Below the pieces are notes generated by a model. That model was given only the letters and a program-made list of their open reading frames with translations, did no database searches and had not been told where the DNA came from. Shown piece after piece: positions 9,481 through 23,136 of a stretch of 64,000 nt of DNA. The stretch is from Anolis sagrei. Taxonomy: Eukaryota > Chordata > Lepidosauria > Squamata > Anolidae. The translations under genes were made by a program, and so were the position numbers. How positions within the stretch are numbered: the first letter of the stretch is position 1; every line of letters starts with the position of its first letter. The DNA lies in assembly GCF_037176765.1 (NCBI RefSeq), contig NC_090023.1:170855006-170919005 (forward strand). Reading direction: 5' to 3'.

Positions 9481-11024
9481 CAAAGTCCCTTAGAGTTAGG
9501 CCTCGCCACCCGCGTTTGTGTTCTACGGCCTTTCTGTTCCGCCTTCGCTGTTGCGCACGTGGCGGGCTTTCCCCTCCCCGTCCCACGACGCAGACATTTC
9601 CTTTAAAACAACAACAAAACTGTTCCCGTTTTGAAAGTGTTGTTTCTTGTTTAATTGTCCCCAGAGTATATTTCCTCACCCGTATGAAGGTCTATATTTA
9701 TAACCCCGTTCCTTTACGAGTTTCCCCCCAACATCCCTGTCTCATCCTGATTTTAGTATTTTTAGTATCTTAGTTTTTATTTTGCTCATTGTTATGTTAT
9801 TTTATTTTACCGTGTTATGATTTTGCTTTATCGTCTTTGTACTCATATGTTGTATTATTATTATTATTAAACTTTATTTGTACCCCGTTAGCATCTCCCG
9901 AAGGACTCAATGCAGCTTACAAAGGCCAAGGCCTCAGCACAACAACAACAGACAATAACAATACGATACAAAGCAAATTAAAAACATAAGCAATAACAAA
10001 ACATTACACTATTACACAATAAAAACCAGGGCCAGGCCAGTGATGGGTACAGGTTAAAAAGGGCTGGGTGTGGCAGGTGGTATGTTGGAATTCTGGGCAA
10101 GTGCAATGTGCAGAGAGTCTTAAACTCTAATACAGTGCTTCTGGGACATAGTGCTGAGGGTTATCCTATTCCGGAAAGGCACATCAGAATAGCCAGGTCT
10201 TCAAGTTCTTCCTAAAGACTGCCAATGTGGGTGCTAGTCTAATGTCTTTGGGGAGGGTGTTCCAAAGTCGGGAGGCAACCACAGAGAAGGCCCTGTCCCT
10301 CGTCCCCACCAAATGCACCTGCGATGCAGGTGGAATCGTGAGCAGGCCCTCTCCGGATGAATGAAGGGAGAATGTGGGTTCATATACGGAGATGCGGTCA
10401 CGCAGGTAGGCAGGTCCCAAACCGTTTAGGGCTTTGTAGGTAAGCACCTGCCCCTTGAATTGGGCTCGGTAGGTAAACGGCAGCCAATGGAGCTCCTTAA
10501 ACAGGAGGGTTGACCTCTCTCTGTAAGGAGCGCCAGTTAACATCCTGACCGCCGCCCGTTGGACCAGTTGGAATTTCCGAGCCGTTTTCAAAGGCAGCCC
10601 CACGTAGAGCACATTACAGTAATCCAATCAAGAGGTGACCAAGGCATGGACCACCCCGGCCAAATCAACCTTTGCGAAGTACGGTCGCAGCTGGCGCACA
10701 AGTCTTAGCTGTGCAAAAGCCCTCCCGGCCACCGCCGACGCCTGAGCCTCAAGCGTAAATGATGAATCCAGGAGAACTCCCAAGCTGCGGACCTGTGACT
10801 TCAGGGGGAGTGTAACCCAGTCCAGCACAGGTTGCATTTTATTGTGTTGTTATTGGTTTTACATTATTGTAATATGCTGTTGGGCTTGGCCTCATGTAAA
10901 CCGCCCCGAGTCCCCATTGGGGAGATGGTGGAGGGGTATTAAATAACGTTTATTATTATTATTATACTTCTTATTATTATTCTTCTTATTCTTATTATTA
11001 TGCGGTCCTGACTTTAAAAGTAGT

Positions 11025-11061
<37 letters not shown>

Positions 11062-14000
11062 GTACCCCCTACCATCTGCCCAAGGGACTCGGTGCGGCTT
11101 ACATGAGGTCGAGCCCAAATACAACAATACAAGCAATAAAACAACAATACAAGCAATAAAAAAACAATACAAGCAATAAAAAACATAATAAAATATACAA
11201 CATTATCAATAAGACAACACACAGTTAAAAACAGTGGGAAGGCCCAAATGTAAGGTTAAAATTAGAAGTAATGCTGGGACATGGACAAAAAGGTGATACA
11301 CATATATATACACACACAACACATATACACAGAATGGGCCACAGCAACGCATGGCAGGGGACGGCTAGTGAGAACATAAAAATAATGACAGATGCAATAA
11401 TAATAAAGCACCTACTTCAGTTTAAAACTTTCCCTGTCTAAAGTATACTGCACTTATAGCTCTAATACAATTTTTCTTTACATACTGTTATTTACCTCTA
11501 TCTGCTTTCCCTTTATTTCTCCTAGTGTAATCATTGTTTGATTTTTGTATGTTATGAATGGTTCCATTCAAAATACGTATGGCTCTCTGGGTGTAAGATA
11601 CACATGGGTCTTCGGTTGTGGGTGGATTGCTCCCATCCTTCTCCCTCACATAACCCAACCCAGTCAGTATTTAAAGTTGGGTCTGTCTACCAAGATGGAT
11701 CCAGATCCATTCTTGGTGGGTTCACAGGGCTCCCTGGAAGTGGGCAGACTACAATTCCCATCATCCTGGGTCATCCCACAGACATGTTACCAGTATTTTA
11801 AGATGGCCATGATGGGTATGTTTGGCCCAGATCCATCGTTGCTGTCCATGACGGGGCTCTCTGGATGTGAGAGCCATCCTGGAAAATATATATTTTGAGA
11901 TAGATAGGGTTTTTTTTAAACATTTTCTTAGCTTGTAATAGTACATTGGATGTTTACAGCTCATGTACTTCGTACAAGCAATCCCTGTGGCTCAGTGGGG
12001 ACTCAAATCAGAATCTCTCCGTCCATTCTTTAACCACCTGTTGTTGTTGTTGTTGTTGACAATGAGTTATGAATTAGAACTCTTCCAAGTCAGGTCTCAT
12101 ATCAGTTCTCACAGACTCAAGGCCATTACTTCCTTGATTGGGCTTGTACAGGGATAGCTCCTAATATCTTGTGGCTTGATGGGAACATACATTATGGATT
12201 TTATTTACAGATTTTATTTCTCTTATTGAGATTTCACCTCTTGGAACATCACTAATTACCATAAAGCAATGAAAAGAAAATAACTCTGGCCAACACACTT
12301 TTGGTACATCAAATGGTAGACCTGTTTATGGGTATATTTGATTCAAGAAAAAGGCCCCAGTTTCCCACCGATCAGCTCTAGCTTTTGAGATACAGAACAT
12401 ATGGCATCTACCAGTGTTCATTTGCTTTCTCATAGAAAACCATAATAACCATATCTAAGAAACTAGAGTTGATGTGGTGTGTTCAGGGCAATTTTTGAAT
12501 CAGTGCTCCAGATAACTCTGGCAACAGGTCTTAAAACCAAGACTAATTTGTTATTGTTTTTGGGTTGTGTAATAATTATTAAAAACTTCTGTCTCCAAAT
12601 AGAGTATAGGATGACATTTGTCACTGTGCCTAGGAAGGAATAATAATGGGGGAAATGTTTAAATTGGTGGACCAAGAAACGACATGTATTCATTTGAAAT
12701 TATTAATCTTTCCTGTCAATATATTTGCCTTTCAGAAAGATAAAAAAGATAAATCTAAAAAACCAAAAAAGCACAAGTCCCAGCCGGAGGAAAATGAGCT
12801 GTCTGATTCAGAACTGGAACCGCCCAAACCGAAGAAAATCAAGAAAAAGAAAGAAATTGTTGATGACATTGAAACTGTAATCACAGACTATGAGACAACT
12901 TCCCCTGTAACGAATGGGGTTGATGATCACTTGAAAAAACGGAGTAACTCTGAAGAATCAAATACCGATTGTGAAAGTGACCAAGATCCGGTAAGATGGC
13001 ATCTCTAGATGTTTGATTTGATTTCTTTTACGTTAGCATTCTTCAGAAGACACTCTCAGAGAAAGGGAAGCATACAAATCAACAAAAAATATAAAAGTGA
13101 AAATGCCATATTGGAGGACAAACGTCGATGTCTTACTTCTAAATATACTATGGCAATAGACTTGACAATTTGATAGGTTACATTCTGTTATCTTTCATGA
13201 TCTCTATTAGCCTATTATGGAGCCTTAATATATAATACATTCTCAATAGTCTTGTATTGCATTTTGTTCTCTATTTTCTCTCAAAATATTTGAGCCAATG
13301 AGCACTTTTCCCACGAGGAGTCCATCTCTTTATTTGACACATCCAACCCTTTTATAAAAAATGCTTTCAATTAATTTTTACACCTACTATTCTGATTGTT
13401 CTTAATCCAACAGGAATTGACAGAAGAAAAGAAGGAAGGAGCCTTCTCCAATTTTGATCTCTCTAAAGCAACTGTTGATCTTCTGAAAGGTATATTCTTT
13501 CAGCATTTCCAATTCAAAATACAGTTGCCCCTCTATTTTCTCAGGGATTAAAAAGTGGAAAAACCATGAATATAGGCCCATTATTATTTTTAACCTGAGA
13601 TAACACTTCTCACAGCATTTGTAGGTCTATAACCACAAACAAATGCTCAACGTTTTGTGCTGGAGGATCTACAAATACCCAGAGAGAGCATACTTTTTTC
13701 AGTTCAGTATAGAGCTTCAGCAGAGATGGCAGCAAATATAGCAGTTGGTGCAATAAACAAATCCACGAATGCTTAACCTGCAAATGTATAGGGATGATAC
13801 CACTTCAACTGCCATGACTCAATGCACTGGCTGCCGTTTATTTTCTGGTCCCAATTCAAGGTACAGGTTATCACCTACAAAGCCCTAAATGGTTTGGGAC
13901 CCGCCTACCTTCGTGACTGTATCTCTCTCCTCTGTGGCTCCCCGACTCTGGAACTCATTACCTGAAGAGATCAGGAAAGTCCCTTCTCTAGAAACTTTAA

Positions 14001-14392
14001 AAAAGAAACTTAAAACCTGGCTCTTCTGCTTTGCCTTTGGCAAGTAGGTGTACAACATGATATTATTGCTCCCCTCAATGCTTCTGCCACTGGAGTGCAC
14101 GCCCTCCAAATGGGAAGTTTAGTTTCATAATTCTGTTTTGTTTTTATGAGCTCCCTGCAAATAACCTGCTCCTATTTGAGCTCATTCGAGTCTTTTAATT
14201 GTTTTATCCTGTACATGTAGCCCGCCCACTATTATTGTGACTGTGTTTATTGGATTTTCTTTTCTTTTCTGTGTAATTGTGATGATGTTGTTTGTTGTTT
14301 ATGTTTTTTGTTTTATTTCACTGTAATATGTTGGCCCCATGTAAGCTGCTCCGAGTCTGCACTGGAGAGATGGTGGCGGGGTATAAATAAAG

Positions 14393-14427
<35 letters not shown>

Positions 14428-17400
14428 GGAATCCTGGGATTTGTTAGTTTGGTGGGTCAGCAGCACTCTTTGGCAGAGAAAGCTAGACCTTTTAAAACAC
14501 CACCTTCCATGATTCCATAGCATTAAGCCACAGCAATTAGCGGTGTCAAACGTGGATGCACCCTCAGTCAAATGTATGCTATGATTATTTTGTAATTGAT
14601 AAGCTACATGTTCCTTTGTTTTATTGTTATCAGGTAAATTGATTAAATTATAGCTATCTTTAGGGGTAATACAGTTCTGATCAATGAGACAAAAACAATA
14701 TTATTAGACAGTCAAATTCTTGTGTTTTCTACAGCACGTGGAGTTACTTACCTGTTCCCTGTACAAGTAAAAACTTTCAAGCATATATCTGAAGGCAAAG
14801 ATTTGATCGCTCAGGCTCGGACTGGAACTGGAAAAACATTCTCTTTTGCCATTCCATTAATTGAAAAACTTCAGAATGATTCCCAAGAAAGAAAAAGAGG
14901 CCGAACACCTAAGGTAAAGGAATTGCTGGAAGACTAAACTTTTCTAGAGTAGAGATGGCAAGAAATTTGTCCCCCCCCCCCCCCCCCAAGCCTTAAATGA
15001 CATGGTTTTCCACAATAATACATAAGACAGTTTGTGTCGCATCTCTACCCTGTTATGGGCATTGGGGTGGAAGGGACCTTTTCTTCCTGTGGACCTATGA
15101 TCAGCTATACACTTGAATGGAAAATTAGGATTTATCTGATTCTGGAGAAAAAAATCAAGAATTCAAGTAATTAAAAGGGATCTGGAAGACTAAGCTGCAT
15201 TAGAAACACTTGTAATAATGCTGATAAAACCAAGGAAATTTTAATGCAACTGTTGGGAGATGTCATGCACTTAGTTCAGACTTTCTGACTAAATGGCAGA
15301 AATGGTCAGGACGCTGGGAGAGAATTTTCTCATTTAAGACTCCTATTGAACAGTTAACGTTAGTCGGAAGCATTTCATGACAGAAAGACTCAGTGAAACT
15401 TCCAAGTTATGAGAAATGTGTTGACCATATTGGTCCTTTGATAGCATTTTTTTTTCATGTCAGGAGTGACGAGAAACAGCAAGTTGCGTCTGGTGTGAGA
15501 GAATTGGCCGTTTGCAAGGATGTTGCCTAGGGAATGCCCGTATGTTTTGATGTTTTACCATCCTTGTGGGAGGCTTTTCTCATGTCTCCGCATGGGAGGC
15601 TGGAGCTGACAGAAGGAGCTCACCTGCGCTCTCCCCAGATTCGAACCTCCAACCTGTCTGTCTTCAGGCCTGCCAGCACAAGGGTTTAACTCATTGCACC
15701 ACCGGGGGTACCCTTTGATAGCATAATAATACAGATATTTATTTGTACTTGTGCTATTAACAAACTGTAAGATTATATTCAGTGTTTGTGGCATATATAA
15801 TGCATTATGCTATTTGCAAAATTTAAAAACGTTGAAGATTAAGGTGGAGTAATTTAGTCTTTAGTAGTACTGTTATATTAAAACAGATTTTAATTGAATT
15901 GATTTAATATTTTTAACTATGTAATTATTGGATTTTATTATGTGCACATGGAGGCATCGAATCGTTGCTGGCTGGAAGCCATCCTAAATCCCCCCCCCCC
16001 CCCCCGGAGGGGTTGAGAAGGGCGGGGCACAAATATCTTGAATAAATAAATAAATACAGCACTGCACTAATGATCATTGCCTTAACTAATTGATTATGTT
16101 TTCCATTATTTAGGTGCTAGTTCTTACTCCAACCAGAGAGCTGGCAATGCAAGTAGCCAGAGACTTCAAAGATGTCACAAGGAAGCTGACTGTGGCTTGC
16201 TTCTATGGAGGAACTGCTTATAATGGACAGCGTAAGATACCTCAGATAGTTACTTTTGGGTGGTGGTAACCCTTTAAAATTCACGGGCTTCCATTCGTTG
16301 TCAGGCTATTTGAAGATGCAAACACACAACACAAAAGAAGTCATATTTATATCCTGTCTGCACAGATTCTATTGCATAACCTTTATGGAAAATGAAAGGA
16401 TATTTACTATATTAAGAATAATACTATAAATTTCAGAAAATTTCCTGTGTGAGATTATATCTTTAGTTCATATTCAGCTGCATTTTACATGTTTCAAGAC
16501 TTGGTAATAGTAGTCTGGTAATGTATTGTGGAATTATTAACTTTGTTAATGTTTCTTTCAGTTGATCTAATTCGAAATGGCATTGACATCCTGGTTGGGA
16601 CTCCAGGCCGAATCAAAGACCACCTTCAAAATGGCAAGTTGGATATTTCCAACCTGAAGCATGTTGTCCTGGATGAAGTTGACCAGATGTTGGACATGGG
16701 TTTTGCTGATCAAGTAGAGGACATCTTAAAATATGCTTATAAAAAAGGTAAATATGTAATTATGCAGTTGTGTCAAGCCATGGTACTCTTCTGTGCCTAT
16801 TTGCTCTCCAGGCTATACGCGTTTTATTTATATTTCTTGGACTGAACTATAACTCCTCTAAGCCTAGGACATTGATATATAGTTCTCAGCCTGTGAAAGC
16901 CTTTCATTTGTTTCCAGCATTATTAAATATCAAAGGGTTTTTAAATTCTTAAATGTAATTTGAGGCTAGGTTATAACAGGAAATGGATTGTGCCCACACT
17001 AATCTCAGAAGGAAGAAGTTAGGAAAGAGCTATAATAACACGAGTACAAATTGCTGGAACTGTAAAGAAAAAGAAGGTTCATATTTCCACATATGGTGGA
17101 CCTGTGATAATGCTAAGAAATATTGGAAAGAGGTACAGAAAGAATTACAAGAAAGATTGAAGATAAACATCCCATGGAAAGCAGAGTTACTTTTATTAGG
17201 AATGAATGACCTAGAGATAGAGAAAAATGCAGATAAACTATTGTTCTTATGCCTAGTAATTACACTGCCTAGAATTGTGTCCAATTCTGGGCATCACAAC
17301 TCAAGAGAGATATTGACAAGCTGGAATGTGTCCAGAGGAGGGCAACTAAAATGATCAAGGGTCTGGAGAACAAGCCCTATGAGGAGCAGCTTAAGGAGCT

Positions 17401-20400
17401 GGGTATGTTTAGCCTGAAGAAGAGAAGGCTGAGAGGAGATATGATAGCCATGTATAAATATGTGAGAGGAAGCCACAGGGAGGAGGGAGCAAACTTGTTT
17501 TCTGCTTCCTTGGAGACTAGGATGCGAAACAATGGCTTCAAACTACAAGAGAGGAGATTCCATCTGAACATGAGGAAGGACGCCCTGACTGTGAGAGCCG
17601 TTCAGCAGTGGAACTCTCTGCCCCGGAGTGTGGTGGAGGCTCCTTCTTTGGAAGTTTTTAAATAGAGGCTGGATGGCCATCTGTCAGGGGTGATTTGAAT
17701 GCAATATTCCTGCTTCTTGGCAGGGGGTTGGACTGGATGGCCCATGAGGTTCTCTTCCAACTCTTTGATTCTATGATTCTATGAAAATGTGCAATTTCCC
17801 AACTAATAAGTTAGCCTTAAGTTAACTTGCAGCCAATGTAGATTCCAGTTTAATTTTTTTTTCTTTTATTGCCTTAGATTGTGTGGATGTTCTTTTTTGC
17901 CTGTGCTTACTTTATAGATGCTATGATCGGAAATGTTCTCATTTGTTTTTATGTGGAATTCCTTATAACACTGTGTGACACAAGGATGTGTGTTTTTTTT
18001 CAAGATTCTGAAGACAATCCCCAGACATTACTGTTCTCCGCAACGTGCCCACATTGGGTTTATGATGTAGCGAAGAAGTACATGAAATCCAAATACGAGC
18101 AAATCGATCTTATTGGAAAGAGGACTAAAAAAACCGCTATGACTGTAGAAGTAAGTAACTTTTCTTGAACAAGAAGAGTACGCTTGTGGGTATTTTGAAA
18201 ACTTTAAAATAAAAATTCTTTGGCAAGTTTGGTTTGGTGTGCCCTGTGTTTCTTTTATAACCAATAGAATATTGTTTTCCAACAGCATTTGGCTATTGAG
18301 TGCCATTGGTCCCAAAGAGCTGCAGTAATTGGAGATGTTCTTCAAGTCTACAGTGGTAGTCATGGACGTACCATCATCTTTTGTGAGACAAAGAAAGAGG
18401 CAACTGAATTGGCTCTGAATGCCTCAATTAAACAGGTACAGTGATTGGTTTTTCTAAGAGATTGCTGAGAAATTAACTTAAATTTTCTTTGACTATGTGT
18501 GACGAGGGGGAAATAAACAACTTGAGTCATCATTGACCAGAAAATGTGGGTTAGTCACTAAATTTATTTTTTTAATTTTTCTATTCATGATTAATTGTTC
18601 TTTCTTCTGTACAATTGCAATAACTTGACTGAGGTGAAGATTAATAGGTGTACTACTTTTCAAACTTGCTGTTCCTAACACTCCGCAATTGCTCTCCCTG
18701 CTTCCCTAAAAAAAACCTAGTCTGGGGTCCTGGGGAACCATAAAAAGCAGGTTTTGGAGCCAAAGAGGGAAAGAGGAAGGGATGTATTTCCAACACTGCT
18801 GGCACTGAAAAAGAAGTATACCATTGTATCTTAGCCTTGCTCAATTTCTGCACATTGTTTTAATTTTAATACTGAATTCATTTGTCTGCAGTTCTGTCCT
18901 TATATCTAATAATTAAAAAAAAACCCTTTTAAAGTATCTAATTACCATATATTCTGGGGTACTAGATGACTTTTAGGCATGTAAAACCTTATAAAAAGTT
19001 GGGGGTCGTCTACTACGCCGGGTATAAAATTAAAATAATAATAAAATTAAAAACTACAGCTCCCAGAATGCCTCAGGGAGCCCAACCCAGGCACACCACA
19101 GCCCTTGGGTGTCTCTGTCTCGTCCGTACCGGTAGAGCCTCTTGGTATGGAGGGCCTTGGCCTCATGCTCCCCTCCTCCTCCTCTGCTGCCTTGGCTCAT
19201 GGCGGCCTCCCAGGTGGGCTCCCCGTCCTTCTTTCCTTCTTGGCTGCCTTCCTTGCTCAGGCCCAGGCCTTTCCCTTGCTGGCGCCTGGGCCCCTGGGCT
19301 GCTTCCTGTGCCTGTTTTTTTGTTTGCTGGCAATGGTCTGTATGCTATACAAGTAAAATAAGTTCACAACGTATTCAAATAATATGTTGTCACTTTCTTT
19401 TAATAGTTGCCCATAGTTCCTGATAATGTAGAATTCTTGAAGATCTAGAGTTGCCAGATGTTTTGCTTGCTGTTATGTTTCTAGTGCCACTGTTTCTAGT
19501 ATCATTGAATGCAATTTCTGTCACCACATAGTACAAGATAATTTTGTAACTATGTTTTAGATGGCATCCATGAAATTAGGAGAAATTTTAACCAAAGAAT
19601 GTTTTGTGAAAAGGGGAAGAATAATACTAGTTATTTTAGGATGTGAGGAAGTAGTATTCTGGCATCCAGAACATTTGGGTGCTTGTTTAATTTGCTTTGG
19701 GAGAAAGGAAATTGTGTGTCTAATTTCATTCAATCTATAATCCTAACTCTTCTATGTACTTAGGATGCACAGTCTTTACATGGGGACATTCCACAAAAGC
19801 AGAGAGAAGTCACATTAAAAGGATTTCGTAATGGAGCCTTTGGAGTTCTGGTTGCAACCAATGTAGCTGCCCGCGGTTTAGATATCCCAGAGGTTGATCT
19901 GGTAATACAGAGTTCACCACCAAAGGTAAATTACTACTATTTGATGAGAGGAAAACAAACTAATTTAATTTTATAAAGAGGAATAGATTATGTAATATTG
20001 CTTGCCTAGTGACATGGGGGCAGTTTTCAAACCTGTCAGAAAGAGATGCTACAGGGTGAGGCAGCATAACTTCCTTTTTTTCAAAACTTAATAAAACCCA
20101 ATGTATGAATCAGAAACTTTTTTTTTATAATGTAGGCGCATACCTAAAGTTTTGATTTACGTAGTTTTGAAGATTGAATTAGGTAGGTGACGTCCCCCAT
20201 TCTCCATACACTGAGTAAACCGATTTCTGGCGTTTGTCATGACTCTTGCCAGCATAGCAGGCATTATGTTAGCAATTTCTTCCTGGATGTTGGCCTCCAA
20301 ATCTTGTAGGGTCCTTGAACGGTTCACATAAACACGGGATTTCAAAAAACCCCATAGAAAAAAATCACAAGGGACCAAATTTGGAGAGCGGGCTGGCCAC

Positions 20401-23096
20401 TCCAAATCCACTCGAAAAATAGGCCTCAAGGGCAAAAGCACGCTCCTCACTGTTCCAACGCATGATGGCGACTGAACTGTGTCAGGACAAAACTTTATAC
20501 TCCTGCCTCTCGAATGAGACCACTAGCGCTCTGCTACATCTTCAACTGACTGAATGGTGCGCATTTTTAAAAAAGTTATGCTGCCTCATTCTGTAATACA
20601 CCCTCATTATACTTCCTTTAGTTGGAACTGCTCAATTTTCAGTTCAACAAGAGAATGTAATACAAAATCAACATTACTGCAGAGTATAAACATTATTTGG
20701 TAGTTACTGAAGCAGATTCACTCAAACACGGTGTTTGTTAGGCAGTTGTAATGAAATATATGGAAATTTGTCATTTGAACCAAACGGAGTATCCATGGTG
20801 AACTGAATTTTCAGTATTATTGTATAAGAATGAGGAATGACTAATTGACTGTTGAGGCAATTCTTAATTCTAGTTTCCACACAGGTTTCCTTGTCTCTGC
20901 CATTTTATATCCAGTGTTCTTTATATAAACTAGCTTGGGGACCCGGCGCTGCCCGGGTTATTTGAGAAAGGAATTGTGTATCAAGGTTGGTCTTTATCAG
21001 TTATTTATATGGCTCGCAGTGGTCTCAGGAAGTTAGTGAAGGTACTACGAGTCCCATCGTCTATGGTCCATCCTCCTCCAAACTGTACCAGGATGTAGAG
21101 TGGGTCATGGGGGCTCTGTGTGCCAAGTTTGGTCTTGATCAGTCATTGGTTGAGGGTTGCAGCGGTCTTGGGAAGTGAGTGGAGGTACTTCAAGTCCCAT
21201 CATCCATTGTCAGCCTTCCTCCAAACTGCAGTAGGATGTAGAGTGGGTCATGGGGGCTCTGTGTGCCAAATTTGGTCTTTATTGATCTTTGTTGGGGGCC
21301 ACAGTGGACTGTGGGAACCAATGGGTTTGAAGATACTACAAATCCCATCATCCTTTTTCCATCCTCCCTCAAACTTCGCCAGGATGTAAAGGGGGTCATG
21401 GGGGTTATGTGTGCCAAGTTTGGTCCAGGTTCCTCAACCGTGCTGGTCACAGTGGCCTGTGAAAGTGGCAGCCAATCAGAAAGCTGCCACATACACCATC
21501 CTCCACGTACAAACACTGACTTTTATTATATAGATAGATTGTCTTCCTTTATACACAGTTAACTAAACTCTTGTCCATGTCAGTACATCTAAGCCTGAGA
21601 TCCCCTCTGAGGTAGTGTTTTGAATGTTGGACCGTGTCTCTGCTTGGCCTAGACAAGAGCAAGTTGTGTTATCTCAGCCTCAGAAGCGGGCAGTGGCAAA
21701 CCCCTTCTGAACAAATCAGACCAAGAATTATTTCTGATAATGCTGTCATAAGTCAGAACTGTCTTGAAAGCATGCAGCAACAAGAAAATCTAAGCCTGGT
21801 TTCTCTGTCGCATGATAGTAATACAGAGTACTCATTTCTCATGCATTTTCATAGGATGTCGAGTCCTATATTCACCGTTCTGGACGCACAGGCCGCGCTG
21901 GACGAACTGGGATGTGTATCTGTTTCTATCAGCGCAAAGAAGATTATCAACTGAAACAAGTGGAACAAAAAGCGGTAATTATGTCCGAATTTCTTATGCC
22001 TTGTGGGTTTTCTGTTCCCACAGCATGCATCTCTGGGAATACTTTTTATTTGAACAATATAAAATTTTGTAAAGTTGTGATTAAAATGTTAACAGAGCTA
22101 CTTTTAAAACTTGTAAATTAAATAATCTGTCCTCTAACTTCAGGGGATTACATTTAAACGTGTGGGTGTTCCAACAGCAACGGACATAATTAAAGCTTCC
22201 AGTAAAGATGCAATCAAGTAAGTTCATTCTTGATTTTTCTGTGGTATTAACTTTTAAGCTGATGTATGTCATTTCTGATCTAGGGGGTGATTTGTGGTGA
22301 TTACTTTCCTTAAATACCAGTATCTTTATATGTGTGTTTTAGATACCTAATTGGATTCACCAGATTTTACTTACTTACAGAAAGGTGTTTTACATTGACA
22401 TAATGTATAGTATATGTCATTGAAATTATTCCCCCAAATAGTATTAAAGTAGATTATATCTAAAATGATATTTTGATGCTGGAAATAAAATTAGTTTAAA
22501 TTAAATGATACATCAAGGGATTATAAGCCATGCTGAAATTGTTCTCTATAATGACTGAAGATACATTTTGAGAATTTATAATCATAGTAGCATGTGAGAC
22601 CTAAACGGAGACTGGTTTCACTATTAGACCTTTAGAAAACATATTTATGTTCCTAATGTATCAATATCCAACCTTACTTGATTTTGAAATTTGACTACAA
22701 TTAGCCCTAATTAATATTTGGGTTGGATAATGTTTGTATAATACCTGTTTTCTACAGGTAGAAATAGATAAAATCTTTTATTAACCCCTTCTGAATCACT
22801 CTCAAGCAAATTGAGTGTGTTTGTTGAACCTCTACTGATGGAGCTACAATGAAATGGTTTTTTAAATATTTTTATTTTTAGTGTGTTTTAATAGGATTTT
22901 GGTATTTTATAATGCTTTTAGTTGTTGTTATTTTGTTAGTTAAGTTGTATTCGGTTATGTTATATTGTCAAATGTGTTTATCTTGATGTACCGTAACTGT
23001 CTGTATGGTTTTCTTTCCAGCAATTTAACGTTAGCCTTATATGTTGGAAACCGCCCTGAGTCCCTTCGGGGAGATAGGGTGGTGTACAAGTAAAGC

Positions 23097-23136
<40 letters not shown>

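Noticed and set aside
14971-14988. Poly-C and poly-G runs (also 1905, 2163, 15991, 60794, 62315) as functional G-quadruplex sites
   Set aside because: Single long homopolymers, partly inside MITEs; run lengths are unreliable in assemblies and no pattern ties them to genes.
15448-15713. A tRNA gene
   Set aside because: A and B boxes are present, but there is no tRNA fold or correct spacing, and the downstream body with A tail marks a SINE.
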